Source: CAJBVW01 sp964457335 (GTDB lineage Bacteria > Myxococcota_A > UBA796 > SXON01). From it: 64,000 nt of DNA. Numbering within the stretch: the first letter of the stretch is position 1; the number at the start of each line of letters is the position of its first letter. Below the pieces are notes generated by a model. It was not told the DNA's origin. It worked only from the letters and a program-made list of their open reading frames with translations, and searched no databases. Made by a program: the position numbers and the translations under genes. This document shows positions 33,043 to 41,020 of this stretch, one piece after another. Location of the stretch: positions 5,603 through 69,602 of the forward strand of contig CAYWGD010000027.1 of NCBI GenBank assembly GCA_964457335.1. Reading direction: 5' to 3'.

Positions 33043-34596
33043 TCACCCTTCGGGCGGCAGCTCCCCGACGATCCCGAACGCGTACCACCAGCCCGTCCCC
33101 TCCGAGCGCCGGAACACGACGGTGCGCGGCCGATCCTCCAGCGTGTACTCGATGATCCCCTCGCGCTCCTCCTCGATCGCCGCGAACGCCTCCTCCACCT
33201 GCGGCCCGAGCTCGCCCGCCCGCAAGAAGAGCTTGTCCGTGTCGCTGTGGAGCGCGAGCCGCTCCTCGTCGTCGAACGCGTAGAACAGCACGTTCTCGCC
33301 CGCGCCGAGCTCCTGCTTCACGCGCTCGCTGAGCTGGTCGAGGTACACCGACGCGCCGATCACGCCGGTGACCGAGCCGTCGGCCCCGCGCACGGGGATC
33401 GCCACGACGCCGACGTTGGCGCCGGTCGGCCCCCCGGCCGTGAGCTCCCCGAGCACCGTCTCGCCGGCCAGGACCCGGCGGAACCACGGCCGATCGGCCA
33501 GGTTCGCCTCCATCGCGCCGCCCCCGAGCGTCCAGTACCTGCCGTCCGCGCGCGCGAACCAGTAGTCGCCGGCCACGTTCGCCTCGCTCACGCGGCGGAG
33601 CGGCTCCTCGATGCGCTGCCAGTCGCCCGAGCGGAGGTCGTCCCCGGTGGCGCCGGTGCGCAGCCGGGCGAGATCGTCGGCGAGCCCGCCCAGGTGCCCG
33701 TCGGCGAGCGAGATGAGCGCGCTCAGCCCGATGTCGGCGCTCACCGGCAGCGCGGGCACCTCGTACACCACGCTCGGCGGGCCGGCCGTCGTGACGGCCA
33801 CGCGCCACTCGTTGCCGTGCAGCCCCACCGTGGTCCAGGTGACACGCTTCACCGTCTCCGCCCCGAACCCGCGCCCGAGGAACTCGTACTCGCCGGTGCC
33901 CTCGGGGTCGGCGGAGATACGCCGCGCCACCTCCAGGAGCGCCGGGTAGCCCTGGTACATCGGGTCCGTGAGGAGGTTGTGCCCGATCTCCTCCGCGTCG
34001 GGATCGTAGAGCTGGTAGCCGTCCTTCTGCATCACGAAGACCTCGAGGCCCGTCTCCCCGACCACCGGCTCGATGGCGTGGAACACGAGGGCCGCGGGGC
34101 GGATGAGGAGGCTGGCCGAGCCGAGGTAGCGCCCGTCGGAGTCGTAGACCGGGCGGAGGATGTCGACCGTGTCGAAGCCCTCTACGGCATAGAACGCGTC
34201 GGACATCGTGGGCTGTTGCGTGTCGAGCGAGCGCACGTGCTCCTCGCTGGTCACGTCCCGCCCCTCGTACCCGGTGAAGGCCTCCGGGGTGACGGTGACG
34301 AGCACGCCCTCCGCGCTCGTCGCGGAGCACACGACCGCGTAGGTCAGCTCCTCGCAGAGCGCCGTGAGCCGCTCCCGCGCGTCCTCCCCCTCCAGGCCGA
34401 TCCGCCCGAGGTCGCCGGCGGCCTCCGCCAGGGCGGCGTCCGCCTCCCGCAACGTCGCGTCGATGGCCACGGCCACCTCGTCGAGCGTCCGCTCGGCCTC
34501 CGCGAGGTCCGGCGGCTCGGACTCCGGCGCCTGCGCCCAGGCGAGGGCCCCCCCCGCCGCCAGCGCGCCGGCGACGACCAACCTCCCGGCCTCCAT
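33043..34596 (-). CDS. Secreted double-Cache sensor-domain protein (paralogue 1)
   Basis: A 517-residue protein closely similar over its whole length to the neighbour at 31492-33021 (shared blocks include ALCEELTYAVVCSAT, FVMQ-DGYQLYDPD-EEIG and ALHSDT-KLFLRAGELGP). Signal MEAGRLVVAGALAAGGALAWA. Same plan: signal, N-terminal helix, two Cache folds, no cytoplasmic output domain. The pair clearly arose by tandem duplication. It lies between the TRAP solute-binding gene and paralogue 2 with gaps of 63 and 21 bp, so the three are probably one operon. Small carboxylates or amines are common Cache ligands; none can be named here. Confidence 0.8.
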   Translation of the reverse strand: MEAGRLVVAGALAAGGALAWAQAPESEPPDLAEAERTLDEVAVAIDATLREADAALAEAAGDLGRIGLEGEDARERLTALCEELTYAVVCSATSAEGVLVTVTPEAFTGYEGRDVTSEEHVRSLDTQQPTMSDAFYAVEGFDTVDILRPVYDSDGRYLGSASLLIRPAALVFHAIEPVVGETGLEVFVMQKDGYQLYDPDAEEIGHNLLTDPMYQGYPALLEVARRISADPEGTGEYEFLGRGFGAETVKRVTWTTVGLHGNEWRVAVTTAGPPSVVYEVPALPVSADIGLSALISLADGHLGGLADDLARLRTGATGDDLRSGDWQRIEEPLRRVSEANVAGDYWFARADGRYWTLGGGAMEANLADRPWFRRVLAGETVLGELTAGGPTGANVGVVAIPVRGADGSVTGVIGASVYLDQLSERVKQELGAGENVLFYAFDDEERLALHSDTDKLFLRAGELGPQVEEAFAAIEEEREGIIEYTLEDRPRTVVFRRSEGTGWWYAFGIVGELPPEG

Positions 34597-34659
34597 GTCC
34601 CCTCCACCACCGAACCATCCGTAGGCGCGGAGGCGCGGGAGACAAACGAAAGCGCAGCG

Positions 34660-35805
34660 TCACCCGCCCGTCTTCGGGAAGAAGTGCTCGTAGGGGCGGG
34701 AGCGGCTCGGCTCGTTGCGCAGCTGGAACCGCACGACGCGCGCGTTCCACTCCTTCTGCGAGGTGATCACCCGCGCGAAGAAGGGGTCTCGGGAGTAGTG
34801 CTCGATCACGCGGTCCCAGGCCGAGAGCTGCGCGTCCAGGATCTCCTGCGGCGTCTCGACCACCCGCACGCCCTGCCGCTCCATCTCCTCGAGATCGCGG
34901 GCGTAGCGCTCCATCACCTTCCACGACACCGTCGAGGACTGGGCCACGGCGGCCTGCCGCAGGACGGCCCGCAGGTCGGGGGGGAGGGCCTCGTACCGGG
35001 TGCGGTTGAAGACGACCTCCATGCACTCGCACGTCTGGTGATAGCTGCGGAGCATGTAGATCCGGGCGACGTCCGGGAGGCCGAGCGCGCGGTCGGAGGA
35101 CGGGTTGTTGAACTCCGCGGCCTCGATCAGCCCCTGGCGGAAGGCGGGCACGATCTCGTCGGCGCCGGTCAGGATCACGTCCAGGCCGAGCTCGGTCATC
35201 AGGTCGGCGGCGAGGCCGGCCGTGCGGTACGCGAGCCCCTGCAGATCCGCCACGGTGCGGATCTCCTCGTTGAACCAACCCAGGGGCTGGCAGGGCAAGG
35301 GCCCGGTCAAGAACCCGACGAGATCGAGCGCGACCACGTCGCGCAGGAGCTCCTCGTAGAGCTCCTGCCCGCCGCCGTACCGCACCCAACCGAGGAACGT
35401 GTTGGCGTCCCACCCGAAGGACGGCGGCGTGCCGAAGAGCGAGTACGCCTTGTTCCGCGTCACCCCGTACGCCGTGAAGAGGTGCCCTCCGTCCAGCTCG
35501 CCGGCGTCGACCGCATCGTGAAGATCCAGGGCCCGCGCGACCGTGCCGACGGGCGAGACGTCGAGCCGGAGGAGCCCGCCCGAGAGGTCGCTCACCGCCT
35601 GCGCGTAGTCCTGGGTGAACTCCCAGAAGAGGTCCTCGCGCGTCCAGGCCGTCTGGAAGGTGAGCCGTGTCACCTGCCCCCGCGCGGGCCGCGGCGCGAG
35701 GAGCGCTCCCCCCGCCGCCAACGCCCCTGCGGCGGCGAGGAACCGCCGCCGCCCCAGGAAGCGCGCATCCGTCGGGGTCCCGGCGCCTCCGTGCTTCCGT
35801 TGCAT
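34660..35805 (-). CDS. TRAP-type solute-binding protein (DctP family), Tat-exported
   Basis: A 381-residue periplasmic binding protein with a twin-arginine signal (GRRRFLAAAGALAAGGALL), start set by GAGGAGG before the ATG at 35803-35805. The mature domain has DctP-family features: FQTAWTREDLFWEFTQDYA, the carboxylate-binding region NEEIRTVADLQGLAYRT, and AAEFNNPSSDRALGLPDVA near the hinge. It resembles the mannitol/chloroaromatic branch. No DctQ/DctM permease genes are nearby; the only partners are two secreted Cache proteins. It may therefore work as a sensor component or with a permease encoded elsewhere. Confidence 0.88.
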   Translation of the reverse strand: MQRKHGGAGTPTDARFLGRRRFLAAAGALAAGGALLAPRPARGQVTRLTFQTAWTREDLFWEFTQDYAQAVSDLSGGLLRLDVSPVGTVARALDLHDAVDAGELDGGHLFTAYGVTRNKAYSLFGTPPSFGWDANTFLGWVRYGGGQELYEELLRDVVALDLVGFLTGPLPCQPLGWFNEEIRTVADLQGLAYRTAGLAADLMTELGLDVILTGADEIVPAFRQGLIEAAEFNNPSSDRALGLPDVARIYMLRSYHQTCECMEVVFNRTRYEALPPDLRAVLRQAAVAQSSTVSWKVMERYARDLEEMERQGVRVVETPQEILDAQLSAWDRVIEHYSRDPFFARVITSQKEWNARVVRFQLRNEPSRSRPYEHFFPKTGG

Positions 35806-36002
35806 GCCCGCCTCCTCGCCGGTTGTAGGCCCCCGCGGAGGGGGCACCACGGCGGCGGACGCTTGGTGACAGGCTGCGGCGCCTCGCGCCGGGGCGGCGG
35901 CTGGCGCGGAAAGTCAGTCGACCCGGCGCGCCGCGTCAGCGTCGCGGGCGTCCGGCCGGTGACGTTCCACCCAGGCGGCCCGCCGGCCGTCACGGAGGTC
36001 CC

Positions 36003-36068
36003 ATGAAGGTCAAGAGCAACGTCAACGCCGGTCGCACCTGGAGCCCCGCGGAGATCACGCGGCAGTGA
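36003..36068 (+). CDS. Possible 21-residue peptide
   Basis: A short ORF with an excellent ribosome site (GGAGG, four bases before ATG) in an otherwise empty 490-bp gap. The product begins MKVKSNVNAG and ends SPAEITRQ. It has no signal peptide. The K-x-K-x-N-V-x-A-G head recalls very short bacterial peptides of unknown or natural-product-precursor type, but I cannot confirm that by search and no modifying enzyme is adjacent. It could be a regulatory leader ORF or chance. Confidence 0.4.
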   Translation: MKVKSNVNAGRTWSPAEITRQ

Positions 36069-36098
36069 CGGTGCAGCGGCGCCCTGCGCGGGCCCCGG

Positions 36099-36126
36099 TG
36101 TATCACCGATACATGCGCGTGTATCG
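36099..36126. promoter_or_regulatory. Overlapping TGTATC/GATACA palindromes
   Basis: TGTATC-ACC-GATACA (36099-36113) overlaps CGATACA-TGCGCG-TGTATCG (36107-36126); both are perfect. They sit in the gap upstream of the TRAP/Cache operon and just after the 21-codon ORF. The arms and 6-bp spacer match the site at 31476-31493. Confidence 0.6.
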
Positions 36127-36257
36127 GGGGATGGCCCCGGCGCAGGGCCGCGCCCCGACCGCGGCGTGCAGCCGCGCCGGGCGGGTTGGCGTGCAAGCTC
36201 ATTCTCTTCGGCGCGCCCTTTCAAGCAGCCCACCTCGACCTGATCGTCCCCCCTGCT

Positions 36258-36275
36258 GACACACGGGCGTGTGTC
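36258..36275. promoter_or_regulatory. GACACA-N6-TGTGTC palindrome
   Basis: GACACA (36258-36263), CGGGCG, TGTGTC (36270-36275), with a further TGTGTC ten bases on (36280-36285). Same geometry as the GATACA sites with T/C change in both arms. It lies 20 bp past the lipid kinase stop. Confidence 0.5.
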
Positions 36276-36295
36276 GCCCTGTGTCGCCGGAGGCA

Positions 36296-37207
36296 TCAGG
36301 GCGGCGCCGCGCCACGCGGCGGCGGCGCCAGCACCCAGAGCGCGCGGCGACGCACGCGATACACGAGCGGCGTCTTCAACGTCTCGACCTCCCTGTCGAT
36401 GGTCACGGTCACGTGACGGTGCCGCAGGTGCAGCTCCAGCGCGTGACGCGCGGTGACCTCGAACGCGCGCTTCGTGTCGAGCCGGTGCAGCGCGGCGCGG
36501 AGCACCAGCCACAACACGGCGTACCAGCGCGTGGGCTTCGCGACGTAGAGGTTCAGCACGCCCCGCTCCGGCGGGCACTCGCCCTTCACGCCGAACAGGC
36601 GCAGCTGGTGCGCGTTCGTGCAGACGATGGCCGAGGGGGTGACACGCCAGCGGACGATCTCCCCGTCGCGGATGCCCACGCGGAGCACGGGCATGCGCCG
36701 CACCGCCGTGACGAGCGCGAGGAGGAACGCGACGAGCTTGTTGCGCCGGCGCGGCTCGTGGAGGGACTCGCGCGCGTGGACCACCGCGGGGTGCAGGCCG
36801 ATGCCGGTGAAGTTGAGGAACGGGCGGCCGTTGACCTCGGCCACGTCGATGGCGCGCGGCGTCGCGCGGGCGACCGCGGCGATGGCCTCGTCGAGATCGG
36901 CCGGCAAACCGATGTCCTTGGCGAAGTGGTTGAAGGTGCCGAGCGGGAGCACGCCGAAGGGCTTGTCCGTGCCGACCAGCGCGGACGCCACGGTGTTGAT
37001 CGTGCCGTCGCCGCCCCCCGCCACGACCGCGTCCCAGTCCCCGCGGGCGCCGGCCGCGGCGGCGGCGTGCATGTCGCCTTCCACCACCTGGACCTCCGCG
37101 TCGGCGCCGTGGGCCGCGAAGCCGGCGCGCACCCGCTCCGCGACCGACTCGGCGGAGGCGCCGACCACGCTCCCCGCGCCGCGGTTGAGCAGGACGAGGA
37201 CCCGCAT
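36296..37207 (-). CDS. Diacylglycerol kinase-family lipid kinase (YegS/BmrU type)
   Basis: A 303-residue cytoplasmic or membrane-associated kinase. N-terminal catalytic domain: LVLLNRGAGSVVG (nucleotide region), the GGGDGTINTVASAL signature, and LGTFNHFAKDIGLPADL. A beta-sandwich C-domain follows (NFTGIGLHPAVVHARE, VVEVETLKTPLVYRV-like strands). The motifs match lipid kinases that phosphorylate diacylglycerol or related lipids; the head group is not predictable. The start at 37205-37207 gives the canonical N-terminus. A TGTGTC-GGT-GATACA site (37253-37267) lies 45 bp upstream, so it may belong to the same regulon as the gene at 30291. Confidence 0.92.
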   Translation of the reverse strand: MRVLVLLNRGAGSVVGASAESVAERVRAGFAAHGADAEVQVVEGDMHAAAAAGARGDWDAVVAGGGDGTINTVASALVGTDKPFGVLPLGTFNHFAKDIGLPADLDEAIAAVARATPRAIDVAEVNGRPFLNFTGIGLHPAVVHARESLHEPRRRNKLVAFLLALVTAVRRMPVLRVGIRDGEIVRWRVTPSAIVCTNAHQLRLFGVKGECPPERGVLNLYVAKPTRWYAVLWLVLRAALHRLDTKRAFEVTARHALELHLRHRHVTVTIDREVETLKTPLVYRVRRRALWVLAPPPRGAAPP

Positions 37208-37252
37208 GCTCCGAACATAGGCGCGCGTCGGGAAAGGTGGAGCTTCCACGGA

Positions 37253-37267
37253 TGTGTCGGTGATACA
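37253..37267. promoter_or_regulatory. Degenerate TGTGTC-N3-GATACA palindrome
   Basis: TGTGTC (37253-37258), GGT, GATACA (37262-37267), upstream of the lipid kinase. It mirrors TGTATC-ACC-GATACA at 36099-36113 with one mismatch between arms. Confidence 0.45.
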
Positions 37268-37282
37268 TCGGCGATGCGCCAG

Positions 37283-37405
37283 GCGCCTGGAAGGCGGCCG
37301 CCCCCCGGGCGGCCGGTCCCGGCCCTCGGCCGGGACCGAGCGGCTCTGCCGCGAGCCTGGAAGGGGCCGACCCGCCCGTCCCCGGGCGGGGGGCGCCCGG
37401 GGTCC
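37283..37405 (+). repeat. GC-rich multi-hairpin intergenic element
   Basis: Successive stems GGCCGCC/GGGCGGCC, GGTCCCGGCC/GGCCGGGACC (37315-37337, loop CTC), CGGC/GCCG, and CCCGCCCG/CGGGCGGG (37371-37390, loop TCCC). The segment GAGCCTGGAAGGGGCC matches GAGCCTGGAGGGGCC in the repeat at 52072-52222, with a hairpin in the same relative place. Confidence 0.65.
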
Positions 37406-37406
37406 G

Positions 37407-37435
37407 TTGCCCCACCTCCGGCCCCGCCGTACACT
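37407..37435 (+). promoter_or_regulatory. Predicted promoter for the LVIVD-type lipoprotein
   Basis: TTGCCC (37407-37412), 17-bp spacer, TACACT (37430-37435), then GCGGCCCG, 21 bp before the ATG. The -10 context matches the promoter at 2440-2467. Confidence 0.5.
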
Positions 37436-37456
37436 GCGGCCCGCGCGCGGACCGTC

Positions 37457-38935
37457 ATGCTGCTCCTTGCCCTCGCCTGCGCCGAGAAGCCCGTCGTGGT
37501 GACCCCCGACGCCTTCCCGGAGCCCAACGACTACACGCTGGCCGGCCCCGGTGGGCCCGTCGCGAGCTTCGCGGCCGACGCGCTGGATCAGCCCTGCGCC
37601 GCGCTCGTCGGCGGGCCGGAGGACGTCGAGCACCACAACCTCGTGGGCGTCTACGACGGGTGGCTCGTGCTCCCGTGGGCGCCCGAGGACGGCGGCGGCG
37701 GCGTCTCGCTCTTCGAGTTCGCGGACCCGTGCGCGCCGGTGAAGGTGGGCGAGGGCTACAGCGCGATCATGCGCGAGAGCCACACGCTCGCCATCGCGGA
37801 GGTGGACGGGCGCACGATCCTCGCGGTGGACGCACACCACGCCGACGATCGCGGCGGCATCGGCTTCTGGGACCTGACCGACCCGACCGCGCCGACGTGG
37901 CTCTCGGACCTGGAACTGCCCGGCTACGACTACCCGGACGCCTACTTCCGCGTGGCGCTCTCGACCTTCTGGCAGGGCGACGTGCTCTACGTGAGCGCGG
38001 GTTTCCTGGGCGTGTTCGCGATCGACGTGTCGGATCCCGCGGAGCCGGCCATCCTCTCCCAGTGGACGGAGACGGCGTTCTTGGCGGGCAGCTTCCACGT
38101 GATCGGGAACGTCGCGCTCGCGTCGTCCGCGGGGTTGTTCCGCACGATGACGTGGGACGTGGGCGACCCCGACGATTGGCAACTGTTGGCGGACTTCGAG
38201 ACCACGGACGAGGCGGGCGAGCCGCACCCCTACTACTTCGCCAACGTGGGCGGCCGGTACGCGTTGTTCGCGCGCAAGGACACCGGCGGCGGGCCCATCG
38301 TGTACGACCTCGCGGACCCGAGCGCGCCCGTCCGCGTCGGCGCCGCCGAGACCCCCGACGGGGACGGCGGCTACGTGGCGCGGCACCACGACACGTTGTT
38401 CCAGGGCGAGTCCAACTTCGGGGCGCGCTACGACTTCACCGACCCGTCGGCGCCCACCGAGATCGCGCGGATCGACATGGCGGGGGACTTCGACACGCTC
38501 GTGCCCATCGGGAACGTGGCGGTGGCGAGCGTGGACGAGGGGGCGGACCCCGGGATGGCGACGCTCGTGTTCCCCTGGGCGACCGAGCCCGACGCGCGCG
38601 GGCCGACGGTGGAGCTCACGAGCCCCGCGGACGGGGAGGCCTGGGTGCCGGTGACCGGGCGCGTGGGCCTCTCCTTCGACGAGCAGATCGAGCCGAAGAG
38701 CGTGCACGCGGGCAGCTTCCGCGTGTGGGCAGAGGACGGGTCGGCGGTGCCGGGGCGCTTCTACGCGCAGGAGACCATCGCCAACTTCGTGCCCGACCAA
38801 CCGTTGGAAGCGGACACGACGTACTTCGTGGAGGTGCCCGCGGGCGGGATCGCCGATGTCACGGGCAACCCGACGTCGGCCGTGAAGACGTTTGCGTTCG
38901 CGACGGGCGAGACCGTGGCGGGGCGGCCGTGGTGA
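37457..38935 (+). CDS. LVIVD-repeat beta-propeller lipoprotein with Ig-like tail
   Basis: A 492-residue protein. The signal is only MLLLALAC (Cys 8), yet no alternative start exists upstream in frame and the promoter fixes the message start close by. The body has LVIVD-type propeller blades (GGIGFWDLTDPTAPTWLSDL, VFAIDVSDPAEPAILSQW, YDFTDPSAPTEIARI). The C-terminal ~110 residues (GRVGLSFDEQIEPKSVHAGS) look like a bacterial Ig-like (Big_5/SbsA) domain. Its stop overlaps the next gene's GTG start (GTGA), so it is coupled to the PKD/diheme lipoprotein and the two may act together on the cell surface. Confidence 0.82.
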   Translation: MLLLALACAEKPVVVTPDAFPEPNDYTLAGPGGPVASFAADALDQPCAALVGGPEDVEHHNLVGVYDGWLVLPWAPEDGGGGVSLFEFADPCAPVKVGEGYSAIMRESHTLAIAEVDGRTILAVDAHHADDRGGIGFWDLTDPTAPTWLSDLELPGYDYPDAYFRVALSTFWQGDVLYVSAGFLGVFAIDVSDPAEPAILSQWTETAFLAGSFHVIGNVALASSAGLFRTMTWDVGDPDDWQLLADFETTDEAGEPHPYYFANVGGRYALFARKDTGGGPIVYDLADPSAPVRVGAAETPDGDGGYVARHHDTLFQGESNFGARYDFTDPSAPTEIARIDMAGDFDTLVPIGNVAVASVDEGADPGMATLVFPWATEPDARGPTVELTSPADGEAWVPVTGRVGLSFDEQIEPKSVHAGSFRVWAEDGSAVPGRFYAQETIANFVPDQPLEADTTYFVEVPAGGIADVTGNPTSAVKTFAFATGETVAGRPW

Positions 38936-40983
38936 GGCGTTTCGCGCTCGCGCTCGTGCTCGCGGGGTGTGGGGACACCCCCGCGGACACGGGCGGCCCC
39001 GACGCGCCCGAGGAGGCGCCCGTCGCCGTGCTCGGCGGCGAGGAGGTCGTGTTCGTCGGCGAGCCCGCGACCTTCGACGCGGGCGCGAGCGTCGCGTCCC
39101 TGGTGGAGTGGGACTTCGGCGACGGCGCCACGTCGGCGGACCGGACGCCGACGCACACCTACGAGGCGCCCGGGCGGTACACCGTGCGCCTCACCGCGCG
39201 GTCTGCCGACGGGCGCACGGACATCGCGAGCACCACGCGCGTGGCGGTGTACGCGCCGGTCGGGACGCCCACGTCGAGCGGCCGGCTCGCGTACGACGGC
39301 GCGCGGCTCTACGCTGCGCTCCCCGACGAGGACGCGGTCGTGGTCGTCGCCCGCGGCGCGGTGGAGGACCACATCCCCGTGTGCGGCCACCCCGTCGCGG
39401 TGAGCGCGGTGGGCACGCGGCTCGCCGTGGCCTGCCGGGACGACGCGGTGCAGGTGTGGGAGATCAACGGCGAGGGCGGTATGCCGTCGCTGCTCGTGGA
39501 CGCGCCGCTCCGGTGGGGCGCGCGCCCGGCGGGGGTGGCGATCGACGGGGGCGACGCGGTGGTCGCGCTCGCGGGCACCGGCGAGATCGTGCGGATCACG
39601 CCGCTCCCGGGCGGCGAGTACGAGCGCGTGACGCTCGCGACGGTGCCCGACGCGCGGGGGATCGCCGCGCTCGACGGCACCGTGTACGCGGCGCGCTTCC
39701 GGTCGCCGGAGACCGGCGGGTTGGTGACACGGGTCGGGGATGGCACGACGGAATTCACCCTCGCGGCGGACCCGGGACCCGACTCCGACACCGACGCGCG
39801 CGGGCTCCCGACGCTGCTCGGCGCGGTGGGGGTGCGGCCCGACGGGCGCGCGTTGGTCGTGGCGGGATCCAAGGCGAACATGGCGCGGGGCCTGCTCCGG
39901 GACGACCTCGCGCTCACCCACGAGACGACCACGCGCGCCGCGCTCCGCTCGATCGACGCCACCACCGGCGAGGCCCTGGAGCGCGCGCTCTTCGACAACC
40001 GCGACCTCGTGGGCGCCGTGGCCTTCACCCCGCTCGGCGACCGCCTGCTCGTGGCGCACCTCGGCGCCGGCGTGGTGGACGTGCTCGACCCCTTCACGCT
40101 CACGCGGCTCGGCGGCTTCCAGGACGTGGGCGTCGGGCTCGACGGGCTCGTCACCGACGGGGAGACCGCCTGGGTGCTCGCGTCGATCGACCACCAGCTC
40201 GTCGCCTACGACCTCGACGGGGACGGCACGGAGCTCGCGCGGATCACGCTCACCGACGCGCCGGTCGACCTCGGCGCGCGCGTGTTCCACTTCGCGGGGG
40301 ACCCGCGCATGAGCCGGGACGCCTACGTCTCCTGCGCGAGCTGCCACCCCGACGGCGCCGCCGACGCGCGCACCTGGGACTTCACCGACCGCGGCGAGGG
40401 CCTCCGCGAGACGCAGGCGCTCTTCGCGCGGCCGGACGCGGGGCCGTTCCACTGGAGCGCCAACTTCGACGAGATCCAGGACTTCGAGAACGCCATCCGG
40501 GACCACCAGGCGGGGACGGGGTTCCTCGCCGACGACGCGCTCACCGAGCCGCTGGGCGCGCCGAAGGTGGGGCTCTCGGCCGAGCTCGACGCGCTGGCGG
40601 CGTACGTCCGGAGCTTCGAGCCGCCCCGCTCCCCCTGGCGGGCGGAGGACGGGAGCTTCACCGAGGCGGCGGAGCGCGGGCGCGCCACGTTCGTGTCGGC
40701 GGGTTGTGACACGTGTCACGCGGGCGCCGAGATGACCGACGCGGCGTGGGTGGACGGGGAGCCGGTGCTGCACGACGTGGGCACGCTGCTCGACTCGTCC
40801 GGGGGCCGGGCCGGCGGGCCGCTGACCGGGCTCCGCACCCCGAGCCTGCGCGGCCTGCACGCGAGCGCGCCGTACCTGCACGACGGACGCGCCGCGACGC
40901 TGGAGGAGGCGCTCGCGGCCCACGGCGTCGACCCGGACCCCGACCTCGTCCGCTACCTGCTCGAGGTCGAGGACGAGCCGTAG
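38932..40983 (+). CDS. Lipoprotein: PKD domain, beta-propeller and diheme peroxidase-like domain
   Basis: A 683-residue predicted lipoprotein (MRRFALALVLAGC, Cys 13). Residues about 30-105 are a PKD domain (VEWDFGDGATSADRTPTHTY). About 115-440 is a propeller of short blades. The C-terminal third is like MauG/cytochrome c peroxidases, with heme sites CASCH (468-472) and CDTCH (592-596) and the tail motif TPSLRGLHASAPYLHDGR, whose pattern is typical of diheme peroxidases. GTG start by overlap with the previous stop. It is likely a surface redox protein; the substrate is unknown. Confidence 0.87.
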   Translation: MRRFALALVLAGCGDTPADTGGPDAPEEAPVAVLGGEEVVFVGEPATFDAGASVASLVEWDFGDGATSADRTPTHTYEAPGRYTVRLTARSADGRTDIASTTRVAVYAPVGTPTSSGRLAYDGARLYAALPDEDAVVVVARGAVEDHIPVCGHPVAVSAVGTRLAVACRDDAVQVWEINGEGGMPSLLVDAPLRWGARPAGVAIDGGDAVVALAGTGEIVRITPLPGGEYERVTLATVPDARGIAALDGTVYAARFRSPETGGLVTRVGDGTTEFTLAADPGPDSDTDARGLPTLLGAVGVRPDGRALVVAGSKANMARGLLRDDLALTHETTTRAALRSIDATTGEALERALFDNRDLVGAVAFTPLGDRLLVAHLGAGVVDVLDPFTLTRLGGFQDVGVGLDGLVTDGETAWVLASIDHQLVAYDLDGDGTELARITLTDAPVDLGARVFHFAGDPRMSRDAYVSCASCHPDGAADARTWDFTDRGEGLRETQALFARPDAGPFHWSANFDEIQDFENAIRDHQAGTGFLADDALTEPLGAPKVGLSAELDALAAYVRSFEPPRSPWRAEDGSFTEAAERGRATFVSAGCDTCHAGAEMTDAAWVDGEPVLHDVGTLLDSSGGRAGGPLTGLRTPSLRGLHASAPYLHDGRAATLEEALAAHGVDPDPDLVRYLLEVEDEP

Positions 40984-41020
40984 CGGGGTTCGCGCGCGCC
41001 CGACGGGTTAGCGCGGCGGC

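Noticed and set aside
32099..35413. Long minus-strand frame overlapping both Cache genes and the TRAP gene
   Set aside because: It is out of frame with the real genes and only echoes the duplicated sequence; the product is arginine/glycine-rich.
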